This document shows positions 40,220 through 50,863 of a DNA stretch of 64,000 nucleotides, piece by piece. The notes beneath the pieces are model-generated. The model was not told the origin of the DNA, did not search any database, and saw only the letters and a list, made by a program, of their open reading frames with translations. Positions within the stretch are counted from its first letter, which is position 1. The number at the start of each line of letters is the position of its first letter. This stretch comes from Scenedesmus sp. ARA3 (taxonomy: Eukaryota > Chlorophyta > Chlorophyceae > Sphaeropleales > Scenedesmaceae), in the NCBI GenBank assembly GCA_004335835.1, contig RWJK01001228.1, forward strand, positions 51,521 to 115,520, read 5' to 3'. The translations under genes were made by a program, and so were the position numbers.

Positions 40220-41903
40220 GAGCGGTTTCAGCCCATTGGAGGGTCCCGAGCCAGTAAGATGTCGTGCAGCAGCGTTGATGTGGTTGTGCCTGAGACTGGC
40301 TTTGGTCCTGTGTTGTTGTTTTGTGCTGTCAACAGAAATCTTTGGCCCTGTGTTCTTGTGTATTGTTGTTGTGACGTGCTGTCGACCCTAGCATGCGTGT
40401 GTGCCGCATTTGTAGTTTGCATGGCAGTCATGGCAGACAGCAGCAGGCTAGCCTGCAAGTGAAGGTTGCAGGCGGCTTTTAGGCTGTTGCAGCAGCTGTG
40501 CTTTGCCATCTACACTGCCACCTAGATCATCTTGCAGGCGGTGTTTGCATAAGCCTTTGAAAGACGCAACCATCTTGGATGCAATGATTGTGCTTGCACC
40601 ACTGGCTGCCTGTTTTGCTGGCATCGTCATCAGCTGCGGCACTGCTGCAGCCAACTGACAGAGCAGAGTCTAGATCTGGGATTGCCAGCATTTGAACTTC
40701 TGCGTGTTCACAGAAACACTGCACTCCATGCATGCCTGACAAGGAGCGCAAGCTTCATCGGTGCGCACCTACTGCGCACCAACATCAGGCAGGCAGAACT
40801 CATTGCTGCTGCAGCAGCGTGCGTGCCTGCAATAGACCATGGTGTGGCCCTCTGTCTCATCGAGTGACTTGGTGCGTTGACTCAGTCACAGTGTGAGCAC
40901 CCTGGAAAGGGGTGGCTGTGCTGGTAGCTTTGGTCGGGACGGACACTCATGCAGCTGTTCTCCAGGAAGCTGTGTATGCTTGCAGCAGGCCTGCGCGCTG
41001 CAGAGAGTATGTGGAAGTTTTCCAGTGATACATTACTGTGCAGCGGGCATTGAAGTGGCGCCAGTTACACAGACGTGATTGTCAGTGGTGGTATAACAAT
41101 AGCGTAAGAAACAGTGGTGTTCAGCGGGAGTCTTGTGAGTATGTGTTGGGTGTGTGGCTGTTTTACTGTTTGGGAGCGGTTGGTTGGCAGTCAGTGCCGG
41201 TCTGGCGGGGGTGTGGCATTCATTAGTTTTGTCTGCTCGCAAGTAGATGTCTTTTGTTTCGATGGGAAAATATGCTTTTGGAATGAAGCAGCAGCGTGCG
41301 CAGCACGTGCTAGGCAGTGTAGACCCATACCCACACCCGCACGCTGCTGCTTGATTCCAAAAGCATTGCAATTGCGTGGCGTGTCGGTTTGGTGACAGTG
41401 TCAGCTGGCTTGTGCCGCGGTCTTCTCTTTCCGGACGGGGTAAAGGGCTAGGCTACACAAAGCACTGACTAACAGACTTCACTGTGAGATTTGTTGTGTG
41501 AATCACCACAGCTACAGCATGTTGTGAGTTGGAAGTTCAGGATGGAATGGTGGCAGAGCTTCTGTGTGTACGCCTGCTGTGCAGTGTATACTTACTATCC
41601 CATAGAATTTCCTGCAACAGAAACGCCATGAAGACGCGGTGCATCGGATATTGAAGGCGATTGCTGGTGGCACTCGCCAGTGCTGGTCATGATGCAGCGT
41701 GGCACTAGCTAGGGTTTCGTGTACAGCTGGCAGCCCGCGGTGAGCATTAATTGCTATCGGGTTGTAGCATGTCAGGGGTCTTCTGTGACCGGGTGTTGAA
41801 AAGGAGCCTCAGTGACGTTCCGTTGGTGGATCCGGGATTTGATATCGGCAAAGGCAGCTGAAGAGCTGCCTGCTTTGGGGTGAAACACTCAAACGCATGC
41901 AAC
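40220..41903. other. Intergenic between the sushi-domain gene and the transporter
   Basis: No supported ORF. It contains the sushi-gene 3' UTR, a long hairpin at 41274-41364 and the transporter promoter side. Confidence 0.5.
41274..41364. repeat. Hairpin: 27-nt inverted repeat, 37-nt loop
   Basis: The left arm 41274-41300 (GCTTTTGGAATGAAGCAGCA...) and the right arm 41338-41364 are complementary at 26 of 27 positions. The loop is 41301-41337. The size suits a small-RNA precursor or the remnant of a foldback element. Confidence 0.9.
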
Positions 41904-42121
41904 ATGGATGAAAGCAGAACCAGCAAAAGCGGCTGCAGCAGCTATGACGCGATGGACCTGTGCAGCACTGCTGCTCCGAAAGGAAAACGCAGCTGGGCTC
42001 TGCTGTCGGGCCTCCCCAGGAAGCGAGAAGCCGTGAGGCAGTTCACACCAAGGTCAGGGCTGCGGCTCCTTGATTGGGATGCGCTGTAGAGGCTGGCAGC
42101 AAAGAGTTCCCAGCAGCAACA

Positions 42122-42154
<33 letters not shown>

Positions 42155-42649
42155 GTGGTGGTTGCGCTGATGCTGTTCTCCAAGAACAACCAGCAGCAGC
42201 AGCAGCAGCAGCGGTGTTGCTGCTGGGAACTCTTTGCTGCCAGCCTCTAGCACAAGTCTTGTGCTGAAAAACTTGTAGCAACTTTCGAGTCGGATAATGG
42301 TGCTGCAACACTCTCCTGTGCTGTTCTTTTTTTATTAATGTGCACATCATGGCATCACAACAGCAACATGGCAGCAAGCACTCACAGCATGCTGCTGCTG
42401 CTGCTGCTGCTGCCGCAGCTGGTTCACCGTGACCATGGGCACCGGCTCAGTGGCCATCACACTCGGCACCTTCCCCTACGCCTTCACAGGTACGCAGCTG
42501 GCTGACAGCACAGCCAGCATGGCAGGCAGCAAGCAGCGCAGCAGTGCAACAAACGCGCAGCTTGCATACACTGCATCATCGTCATGACGGTGACATCAAT
42601 GGAGCCATAGCACTGCAGCGGTTGGAATCGACATGCACTGGCTGCTGCT

Positions 42650-42688
<39 letters not shown>

Positions 42689-45600
42689 CTGTTGACAAGG
42701 AGCCAGTGCTGCTCAATTGTCAAGCCCAACTTGTGCGGTTTCTGGTTTATATCAGGTTGCAGCAGCTAGCAACAGTCAATTCAACGCACTCCGCACTCTT
42801 CATTCTTTCAAGCTTCACCTCCTCTGCCTTCGGTACGCAGGCCAGCAGGCGATAGCGTGGGCCACCTGGTGGCTCACTGCGCTGCTCTTCGTCTTCTTCT
42901 GCATCATGCTGCTGGGCAGGGCGCTGCTATTTTCCAGCACGCTGCCGCACCTGTTCCGGCACCCCAACCAGAGCCTGTTCCTGGGAGCAGTGCCCATGTC
43001 AGTATCAACCCTGACAAATGGGCTGGTGCTGTTCTGGATACCCAGGTGTGCTTGTTGGGTCGGGTAGGGGCGCGGGGCAGCAGCAACAGCCACAACAGCA
43101 CCAGCACCTGTTGCAGCACCAGCCTTGCGGCAGCAGCAGCAACAGCAGCAGCAGCAGTACAGTTCAGCCTGTTCCTGGGAGCAGTGCCTATGTCAGTATC
43201 AACATTGACAAATGGGCTTGTGCTGTTCTGGATACCCCCGTGTGTGTGTGTGTGTTGGATAAACTAAGGGCCGTGCGGCAGCGGCAGCCGTAGCAGCAAC
43301 AGCAGCAGCACGCGCAGCACATAGCAGCCTGTGCCTGAGGTAGTGCGCTTGTGTGTGTCTAAGCTGACAAGACGACTGGTGCTGTTCTGGAATTCCAGCT
43401 TGGCTGGGCAAAGCAGCGGCAGCAGAGGCAGCAACAGCAGATGTGGTGCAAGGCATGCTGTCAGAAGACCTCCGCCTGCAATGGCGCGCGTGTTGAGACA
43501 CACACAGCTTGCTGCAACTGCAGGGTGGCTTTGCAGCAGAAGTTGCTGCTGTTGATGTGTCATCGCTTGTGCTCAGTGCACACGTACGTTGCCCATCCCT
43601 TTGCTTCCCCTGCTGCTGCAACCACGTGTGTGCAGGTTTGGTGCTGCTGCTGGCGTTGCTGCTCATGCCATGTTTTGGGTGAACCTGCCGGGAGTGCTGG
43701 GCTGCATACTGCTGGTGAGTGCTGCCCCTTGCTGCTGCTGCTGCAGGTGCAGCAGCATGAACTTCACCATACACCTGCATGCTCTTCACCATACACCTGC
43801 ATGCTCTTCACCATACACCTGCATGCGTTCCTTCAGCCTCCATAGCTGTAGCACGGCTTGGGCGGCAGCTCAACCCTACCCAGAACTTGCATTGGTACTT
43901 GCTGCACTGCTGTCTCTGCAAAGCTGCATGCATTACACATCCTGCTTGCTGCCTCTGCTGCTGCAGGTGCCGCTATTTATGTTCACTCGGCATGAGCACG
44001 GCCTGCACACCATGTCTGCGCTGTGGCTGCTGCCGGTGGTGCCGGCCTGCGTGGCAGCCAACACGGCTGGCGTGCTAGCAAGCAAGATGGCTGACTCGGG
44101 GCATGCGCTGGTGGTGTTCTACCTAGGTGGGTGATTGGGTGGTGGGGGCTGGGATGGCAAAGTTGCTGCTGCTGCTGGAGGTACAGCTTCAGGGCAGCAG
44201 CAGGCGTGCTGGCCAGCAAGATGGCTGACTCAGGTCATACGCGAGTAGTGTTCTATCTAGGTGGGTGGGGCATGGCGGTCGGCCAGGCTGGCAGAGTGGG
44301 GATTCAACAGCAGCAGCAGCAGCAGTAGCAGCAGCAGCGGCGGCAGCAACAGCTGTTGTGATGGGTGGGGCTTGGCAGCCTGCAAGATAGCAAAGCTGCT
44401 GCTCTTGGTGGAGTCAACCTGCCTGAGGCATGTATTTACATGACGCAGTTCCCCAGATTGGTTGCAGGGTTCGAGCCAATGGCTGTTTGAAAGCCTGTGG
44501 CCTCACCCTAAAACCTAAACCTTGGAGTATTGTTCGCCTGATGGCACATACTTGTTTGCGAGAGTGCTGTTCACACAACTAGCCTGATGATGGAGCCACC
44601 GCTCCGAAACGCGTAGCGAATGTTGTGCAAGGGTACTTTCCACGCAAGCAAGTGATCTGAACTGTGTTGCGAGCAGTGAATAGCCAGTCGGTCAAATCCT
44701 TAAACTCTAAACGTGCTGCAGGTGTGTGCTTGCTGCGGGTGAGATTATATTGCTCACGAGATCTGCACCATCTGCTACTTGCGCTGGGGTGGGTCCTGGC
44801 AGATCACCTCACGTTGGTTGCTTCTGCTGCGCTGTCGCTGCTGCAGGTGTGTGCCTGCTGGGGGTTAGTTTCAGGCTGTCGCACCAGATCTGCACCATCT
44901 ACTACTCGCGCCTCACCTTTCACAGCCGGCTGCAAATGAACCCTGCTAGTACTGGCGTAACAGCTGGCTGCCCTGACAACAACCGCTGGGTTTATATCCA
45001 CAAACTCAGCGACGCAAAGTGCTTTTGTTGGGAACAACACAACACCCATCACGGTTGCTGGTGCTGCATTTGTGCTGTCACTGCTGCTGCAGGCGTGTGC
45101 TTGCTGGGGGTGGGCTTCATGCTGTCGCACCAGATCTGCACCATCTACTACTTGCGCCTCACCTTCCACAGCCTGCCTGCACGGGAGCTGATCATCTCCA
45201 GCTTCCTGCCGGTTGGGCCCATGGCAATGACAGCCTGGTGAGCAGCGTTTGAATGTTGTTGCAAAAGTGTTACATATGGTTTCAAATGTGATGGCAGATT
45301 TTGCACTGATTGCTGCATGGTTGCACAGCTGCGACTGCTGGTTGGCGATTGACACTTTAGCAGGCAGCAGCTTCTGTGGTGTCCGTCACAGTGTGCAACA
45401 TGAGGTCGCCCTGACGCTGCACTGCTGCTGCTGCTGCTGCTGCTCCAGGGCGCTGCTGAACCTTGGCACAGCAGGTGGCGTCCAACTGGAAGCTTACTAC
45501 AGCAAGCACTTTGATCCCACCATTGATGTGCAATGTGAGTTCCTGTAACAGTTCCCAGCCATTTGAGCTTGACTTATGAACCAGGGCATATTCATTTGGT

Positions 45601-45777
45601 GTTGCAGTTATAGCATGCAGCCGTCGCAATGTTGCAGGATTCATTCAGCTCTGCCAAACCCGTCAACTATGACACTCCTTCGCTGCCTGGCTTCACAACC
45701 CTGGACGGCGATGACACAATGCTTTCCAGCCACCCGCTCTGCCTGCCTGCAGGGCTGCACAATGTGGCTGTGCCGAT

Positions 45778-45825
<48 letters not shown>

Positions 45826-46880
45826 GGGCCTGGGCCTGTTCCTGTGGGCTACGCCACATCTTTGAAAACCATGAGTCATGCCGCCCCTGTGCTGCCGTAC
45901 TCCGCAACCGTTGTTGCAGGGCTGCACGATGTGGCCGTGCGGATGGCTGCTGCTGCTGCCGCGGGCCTGGGCCTGTTCCTGTGGGGCTACGCCACCTGGT
46001 GGCTGCTGCTGGCGCTGGCCAGCGTGGGCACCTGCCTGCGCAAGGGCATACCATTCAACCTGGGCTGGTGGGGCGCAATTTTCCCCATGGGTGAGTAAGA
46101 CATGCATGGTTGGGAATACATTTTGTACAAGAGGAGAGATACCAAAGTATTGCACCATAAAGGCAACCCCTTCAACCTGGGCTGGTGGGGAGCCATCGTC
46201 CCCGTGGGTGAGGCTGCGGCTGCTGCTGCTGCTGCTGCTGTGCAGTTACATGTGACTGCTTTCTGCTTGCCACAGCGAGCATCGGGCAGCTTTGGGCTGT
46301 GCCAAGGGCTGCCCCTGCAGCAGCAGCAGCAGCAGCCCATGTACGCTGCCTATGCCATGCTGCAAAGCGATCGGCGTCGGCTGTGTATTCACGCTGCGCT
46401 TGTTGTTTGCCTGATCTGCTGCGCTACCTTGCAGGTGTGTACACTGGCGCTACCACGCAGCTGGGCCATGCAGCGCATTCCAACACTTTCCTAGTCTTTG
46501 GGGCCATCGCCACATGTGCACACGTGGTCATGTGGCTGGTTGTCATTGTGTTGACCGCGGTCAACGCTTGGTCAGGCAGGCTGTTCCATGCACCCTGCCT
46601 GTCACAGAGCGGCGCGGTGCAGCAGGCAGCTGCTGCTGCAGAAGCAGCGGCAAATGGTGGCACGGCAGCAGCAGCAGCGCAAATAGAGCTGCTGAGAGTG
46701 AAGAGTGGGGTGGAAGAGCAGCTGCAGCAGCCAGCAACACCAGGCGATGTGCTGCATAAGCATGGCTCCGTTAGGCATGCTGGTCACCACCAGCATGCTG
46801 ATGTGGCAGCGGCTCGGCCATGTTGTGAAGATGAGGAAGCAGCAATTGGCAGGAACGCAAGCTCGGGGTTTTTGGTGTAG
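41904..46880 (+). CDS. TDT/SLAC1-type transporter (C4-dicarboxylate/sulfite exporter family)
   Basis: Polytopic membrane protein related to yeast Mae1/Ssu1 and plant SLAC1 channels; substrate not predictable. Proposed exons are 41904-42052, 42419-42489, 42841-43045, 43636-43714, 43967-44126, 45093-45237, 45449-45474, 45920-46090 and 46435-46880, closing at 483 residues. After a soluble N-terminus with PRKREAVRQFTPRSW comes the family signature WFTVTMGTGSVAITLGTFPY. Further spans include WWLTALLFVFFCIMLLGRAL, NLPGVLGCILLVPLFMF, WLLPVVPACVAANTAGVLA, ELIISSFLPVGPMAMTAWAL, GLGLFLWGYATWWLLLALAS and HVVMWLVVIVLTAVNAWSGR, then LFHAPCL and a long cytoplasmic tail. The 26-nt exon 45449-45474 and its join to 45920 are the least certain. 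Introns carry many truncated exon copies. Confidence 0.85.
42087..42249. repeat. Intronic hairpin with about 60-nt arms
   Basis: The left arm 42087-42152 (TAGAGGCTGGCAGCAAAGAG, TTCCCAGCAGCAACACCG, then CTG repeats) is the exact reverse complement of about 42190-42249, apart from the CTG/CAG count (9 versus 7). The loop is GTGGTGGTG-rich. It lies in intron 1 of the transporter gene. Confidence 0.95.
43163..43400 (+). repeat. Truncated copies of the transporter exon 3 end
   Basis: 43163-43245 repeats SLFLGAVPMSVSTLTNGLVL, then FWIP with the donor. 43345-43400 is a more decayed copy (LVLFW remains). Both lie downstream of exon 42841-43045. Confidence 0.85.
44199..44265 (+). repeat. Truncated copy of the transporter exon 5 end with donor
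   Basis: AGVLASKMADSGHTRVVFYL followed by GGTGGGTG matches the end of exon 43967-44126. Confidence 0.9.
44572..44629 (+). ncRNA. Hammerhead-ribozyme-like motif
   Basis: Core CTGATGA (44584-44590) and GAAA (44606-44609) are separated by a 4-bp stem (GGAG 44592-44595 with CTCC 44602-44605). A short stem III (CGC-GTA-GCG) follows. CACAAC (44574-44579) pairs with GTTGTG (44622-44627) as stem I. The expected U before the cleavage site is replaced (GCGAAT), so activity is doubtful. It lies in a transporter intron. Confidence 0.35.
44711..44940 (+). repeat. Two truncated copies of the transporter exon 6 start
   Basis: 44711-44790 is decayed (VCLLRV...ICTICYLR). 44845-44940 is well kept, with an acceptor (CTGCTGCAG) and VCLLGVSFRLSHQICTIYYS, but lacks a donor. 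The intact exon starts at 45093. Confidence 0.9.
45751..45868 (+). repeat. Truncated copy of the transporter exon 8 start
   Basis: CTGCAG is followed by LHNVAVPM, an Ala run and GLGLFLW, matching exon 45920-46090 but expanded by a GCT tract and broken after FLW. It lies upstream of the parent. Confidence 0.85.
46160..46212 (+). repeat. Truncated copy of the transporter exon 8 end with donor
   Basis: NPFNLGWWGAIVPVG followed by GTGAGG matches the end of exon 45920-46090 (PFNLGWWGAIFPMG), downstream of it. Confidence 0.92.
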
Positions 46881-47442
46881 CAGCTGCAGCAGGCACTTTG
46901 CTTGGGGTGGTTGGAAGATTGCCCTCAGGCAGCTCCAGCTGGTAACACTAGTGTTACTAGCACTGGCGCAGGAAATGTTTGGTGGTGTCTACTTGTAAGC
47001 ACTGCTCGCGATGCTGAGCATGGAATGAACGTTGTCAGAAGTGGTCTGACGCACTGCTGCCTGACCTCCTGCTGGCGGCCAAGTGTCAGCGTGGAAGGCT
47101 TGAGTCAGCCTGACACAGCCGAGCTGCAGCTGGCTGTACATGCACATGTGACCAACAGCCCAACAGGAGCGGCTACAGCGCTAGCACGCCACCCTCAGAA
47201 CAAGTTCTGCACAGCAACTGCAGAAGCGGCCATAGCGCTTTCACCACCCGTGCCAAGATGCGGCAGATGATGACAGCTCGGCAGTTGGAAGAACCCTGAG
47301 GGTGCTGCAACTGTCACCACAGCTGTCCTCATGTGCGAAGCTTATCCATGCACGTGAGTTGAACAGCAGATTTGAAGTTTACGCGCCCGGAGGTTTCAAG
47401 TTCAGCGGGAGGAAACCAACCCACTTGCAAACACGCATCAAA
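46881..47442. other. Short intergenic region, transporter 3' UTR and FIS1 5' region
   Basis: No gene. It contains a 16-bp perfect palindrome GTAACACTAGTGTTAC at 46942-46957. Confidence 0.5.
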
Positions 47443-48482
47443 ATGAGCATGTTACCAAGCACCACAGACGATCAGGTAGCTCAGTTTCAAGCAGAGTACC
47501 AAGCAGCGTTTCAAAGTGGTTCGCAGGACGAGCTCGAGGCAGCAAAGTGCAGGTGGGTGGGCTCCTGCTGCACATGCAGAACTCATAATCTGGCACGCTA
47601 TGCACTGCATGCGTGCTCTCCATAGCTTTTCAGACAACATCACAGCCGCGTTGATGCGTAGAAGTGCATGCATGCATGTGCCAGACGCCTGCACGTCTTC
47701 TGCCTATGACTGTAGAAGGTATCCCACTTGGCACTCAACACCAGCATGCTGGCCCACTTCTGCCTGCAGGCTTATCTGGGCTCTGGTGCACAGCACAACA
47801 CGCAGCAACCAGCAGCGTGGCTTGGAGCTTGCACAGGCAGCGCTGGACAATGACCAGCGCTCGCAGGACCAGGACAGGGAGCTGCGCTACTACCAATCAG
47901 GTGGGCATGCGCTGCTGCTGGCAGCAGCACAAGCATCAATGCTGCTGAGCAACTAGATGTAGTTGGTAGCTGTTTCATCTACTATTCCTGCAAGTGCAGT
48001 GTGGTGCTGCTGTGTCTCAGGCAGTGCACTGCAGCATCTGCAGTTGTGCGCTGACGCTGCATGTTCGTTGCAGCAAGCATTGCAGGTCAAGACTATCCTG
48101 TGCCCAGCTACAGCGTATACACCCAGCTTGTGTTGCAATGTACGTGAATTCTATATAATCTGCCTGTTGCACCCAGTGTGCCTGACCCTGTTTATCGATG
48201 CTGCTGCCTGCTGTGCCCGCAGTCGCGCTGTTCCTGCTAGGCAGGTGCCTGGACGCTCGCAGGACGCTGACCACGCTGCTGCAGGTGCGCACAGCAGCAG
48301 CAGCAGCACCGGCTGTAGTACCTGCGGTATGTTGGTAGATATGCATGTGGCTTGAGCTAGGGGCGGCTGCGCCTGGCATTCCTGCAGCAGGATGGACTGC
48401 TGCATCAATGCTAGGGCTGCAGCGGCGCTGCAGTTCATGGCTGTCTCGAGTGCTTCTTGAAGTTGTAGCCCTGCTCAACACG

Positions 48483-48518
<36 letters not shown>

Positions 48519-48674
48519 GGCTTGCAGGAGTACCCAGACTTCCGCCAGGCTGAGTCGCTGAAGCAGGAGGTGGACGATCGCGTGGTCCGGGACGGCCTGT
48601 TCGGACTGGGTGTGGCGGGCGCGGTGGCTGCTGTGGCGCTGGGTGTCATCTTTGGCGCCGGCAAGCGGCGGTGA
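47443..48674 (+). CDS. FIS1: Mitochondrial/peroxisomal fission protein FIS1
   Basis: Tail-anchored adaptor of organelle fission (family knowledge). Exons are 47443-47552, 47770-47900, 48223-48284 and 48528-48674, closing at 149 residues, a normal FIS1 length. The TPR-like core reads RLIWALVHSTTRSNQQRGLE, LRYYQSVALFLLGRCLDAR and YPDFRQAESLKQEVDDRV. The C-terminal anchor is DGLFGLGVAGAVAAVALGVI followed by the basic tail KRR. The codon at 47552/47770 (AG|G, Arg) restores the RLxWALVHS family block, which fixes the acceptor at 47769. The stop codon lies inside CGGTGAGG, a splice-donor-like string. Two copies of the C-terminal segment follow in the 3' UTR. Confidence 0.93.
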
Positions 48675-48762
48675 GGCAGCAGCAGCAGCAGGCGCAAGAG
48701 TGTGCTGCAAGTGGCGGGCCGCATCAAGGCGTGCATGGATATGCTGTGGAGCAGCAGCCAGC

Positions 48763-48975
48763 AGGCGCAGTGGCGGCTGTGGCGCTGGGTGTCATCTTCG
48801 GTGCTGGCAAGCGGCGGTGAGCCAGCAGCAGCAGCAGCAGCAGCAGGCGCAAGAGTGTGCTGCAAATGGCAGGCCGAATTTACAGGCTTGCATGAATATG
48901 CTGTGGAGCAGCAGACAGCAGCGGCTGCTGCAGCGCTGGGTGTCATGTTTGGCGCTGGCAAGCGGCTGTGAGGCG
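48763..48975 (+). repeat. Two copies of the FIS1 C-terminal segment in its 3' UTR
   Basis: 48763-48822 and 48913-48975 repeat VAAVALGV(I/M)FGAGKR and the TGAG stop context, together with about 100 bases of the following UTR (CAAGAGTGTGCTGCAA..). The unit is about 150 bp in tandem. Confidence 0.92.
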
Positions 48976-50790
48976 GCGGAGCAACATCAGCACACATGCG
49001 CATGGTGCCGGAGACGTGCCGGAGCAAGCTGCTGCTGCAACGGGGTGTTGTACAACTCGTCCTTGGTGCGCTGTTGTGCAGTACATGGTAGCCAGCTGCA
49101 GTTGGCGGGTGCTGAGCAGTGGCTGCAGCTGGAATATGCCAGAATGATTGCTGAGTGAGCGCCCCGGCTGCAGTATCAGCGCACTTTGTAGCAGGGTTCG
49201 CTGCAAGTCACTCGTATCAATCTCCCTTTAGCGGCCTGCTGCTGGATGTCCTGCTACACTTGCAGCAGTGCACCGTGCAGCTTGCCATGGCACTTGTTGC
49301 TTGAACCGTTGCTGAACAGCGTACGCACCGACTTCTGCTGAAAAGGCCACCTATACGTGCCAGGAAAGTGTGCTTTCTGCGACTCTCTACACCATTGAGT
49401 TACAGCGTCACTTGTTGCTGGAACTGCTGCTAACCTGGCTCCTCAGTGTGTGACTGCATGGCTCTTTTGTGGTAGCGAGCCACAAGTTGCTTGCCATGTT
49501 GCATGTGCTGCCTGACCGCAGCTGCACAGGGAGGGCAGTCGTGCAGCGTCCTTTTGTACAACATTTGGTGTAGGCAGCTGCTGCTGCTAATGCATTGGTG
49601 TACATTACAGTTCGAGGCTAGCGCAAGTGTGCTGCTTAGGTGGCATGGCTGTTTGCGCGGCATCTGCCACTTCCTATCTGACATTCGAGAGATTTGGGAA
49701 GCATTTGAGGCGCCAGCCTGTCAAGCATTTCCAAGACTTGCTGTTTTCCGCAGAAGCGCCACCTCGAGTTTGGGCGGGATGTGCACATTGTGCACTGCAC
49801 AAATCGCCAAAACTTGTAGATGTGCTGGCTATGGGCGTTGGATGCATGTTCATCGCCAATCAGGCAGCCTGCATATCATGCAGGTGTTGATTGCAGTGTA
49901 GTATGCTAACACTTATGGTGTGCAACAGCATGCTCTATCCCCCCAGTTTGCCTGGTGTTGGCTCGACCCAGTGGCATATCTGCCCATCATGACATGGCAT
50001 GTCACTTGTAACTCCTGCATGGTTTCGTTGGAAATTACTCTGGAAATGTAGATGCGATCAAGTCCTGCAGCACGTGCCAAATGGGTGTACTCAAGCGGCT
50101 GTCTGCAGATTCAACTATAGCTGGTGGCAAGTTACTGCTGGGGTAACTGCTGCTGGAGCAGTTACAAAGTAAGTGCTGCGGTCCTGCTTGACACCAGTGA
50201 CACCTGCATTTACGTGTATGAGTAGACGCCCGATGCCTTCAGAGTTGCTGTTTGCAACGTGTCGCACCGTCATGTGGCTGCGGTGAGGAGGGCGGAATTC
50301 TCCGGTCGAGCCCAAACCGGTGCGGGCCAACAACCTTGGACGGTCCTACTCAGCTCTTCACGTCATCTGCGCGTCTTCGCATGCGGGACATATAAAATCC
50401 TACCACACTGCATACCGGGCATCCAATAGCTAATCGCTAGCAACACAGGATACAACTTGCTCAGCGTCCGTGCAGTACAGCCTGAACGAACGGTGCTGCT
50501 CGATCCTCAAATTTGAAGGAGCTCGCGGGTAAGCCCTAGTCAGACGCAGACCGTGTGCTGCCTAGCTGAAGCCTGAAAACAGCATAATTGCATGGATTCT
50601 GATGCTTGGCATGGCTGCCTATGCATGCAGCGCAGCAGCATCTTGATGCCGACCTGTACCATGATGCAGCAGCATGCGCAAATCAAGTGCTACTGCATTC
50701 ACTCAATGCCTATAACCAGCAAGACTCAATTAACCAACTAATGTATCGCGTTTGCTGTTGTTGGCTGCTGCAGGTGGTCCCGCCACCAAC
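48976..50790. other. Intergenic and 5' UTR region before the expansin-like gene
   Basis: No supported gene. The left part is FIS1 3' sequence. A TATA-like box lies at 50391, and the stretch 50420-50790 reads as 5' UTR, probably with an intron ending CTGCTGCAG at 50773. Confidence 0.55.
50391..50398 (+). promoter_or_regulatory. TATA box of the expansin-like gene
   Basis: TATAAAAT lies 400 bp before the start codon, followed by AC-rich sequence. A 5' UTR intron would explain the distance. It is the clearest TATA motif noticed upstream of a gene here. Confidence 0.5.
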
Positions 50791-50825
50791 ATGGTGCGTC
50801 CCTCCCTGCTGTCCCTGGCAGCGGG

Positions 50826-50863
<38 letters not shown>

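Noticed and set aside
45629..45865. Extra transporter exon (QDSFSSAKPVNYDTPSLPG)
   Set aside because: No GT-AG combination joins it in phase to both neighbours. The downstream part is a broken copy of exon 8, although RNA evidence could revive the first half.
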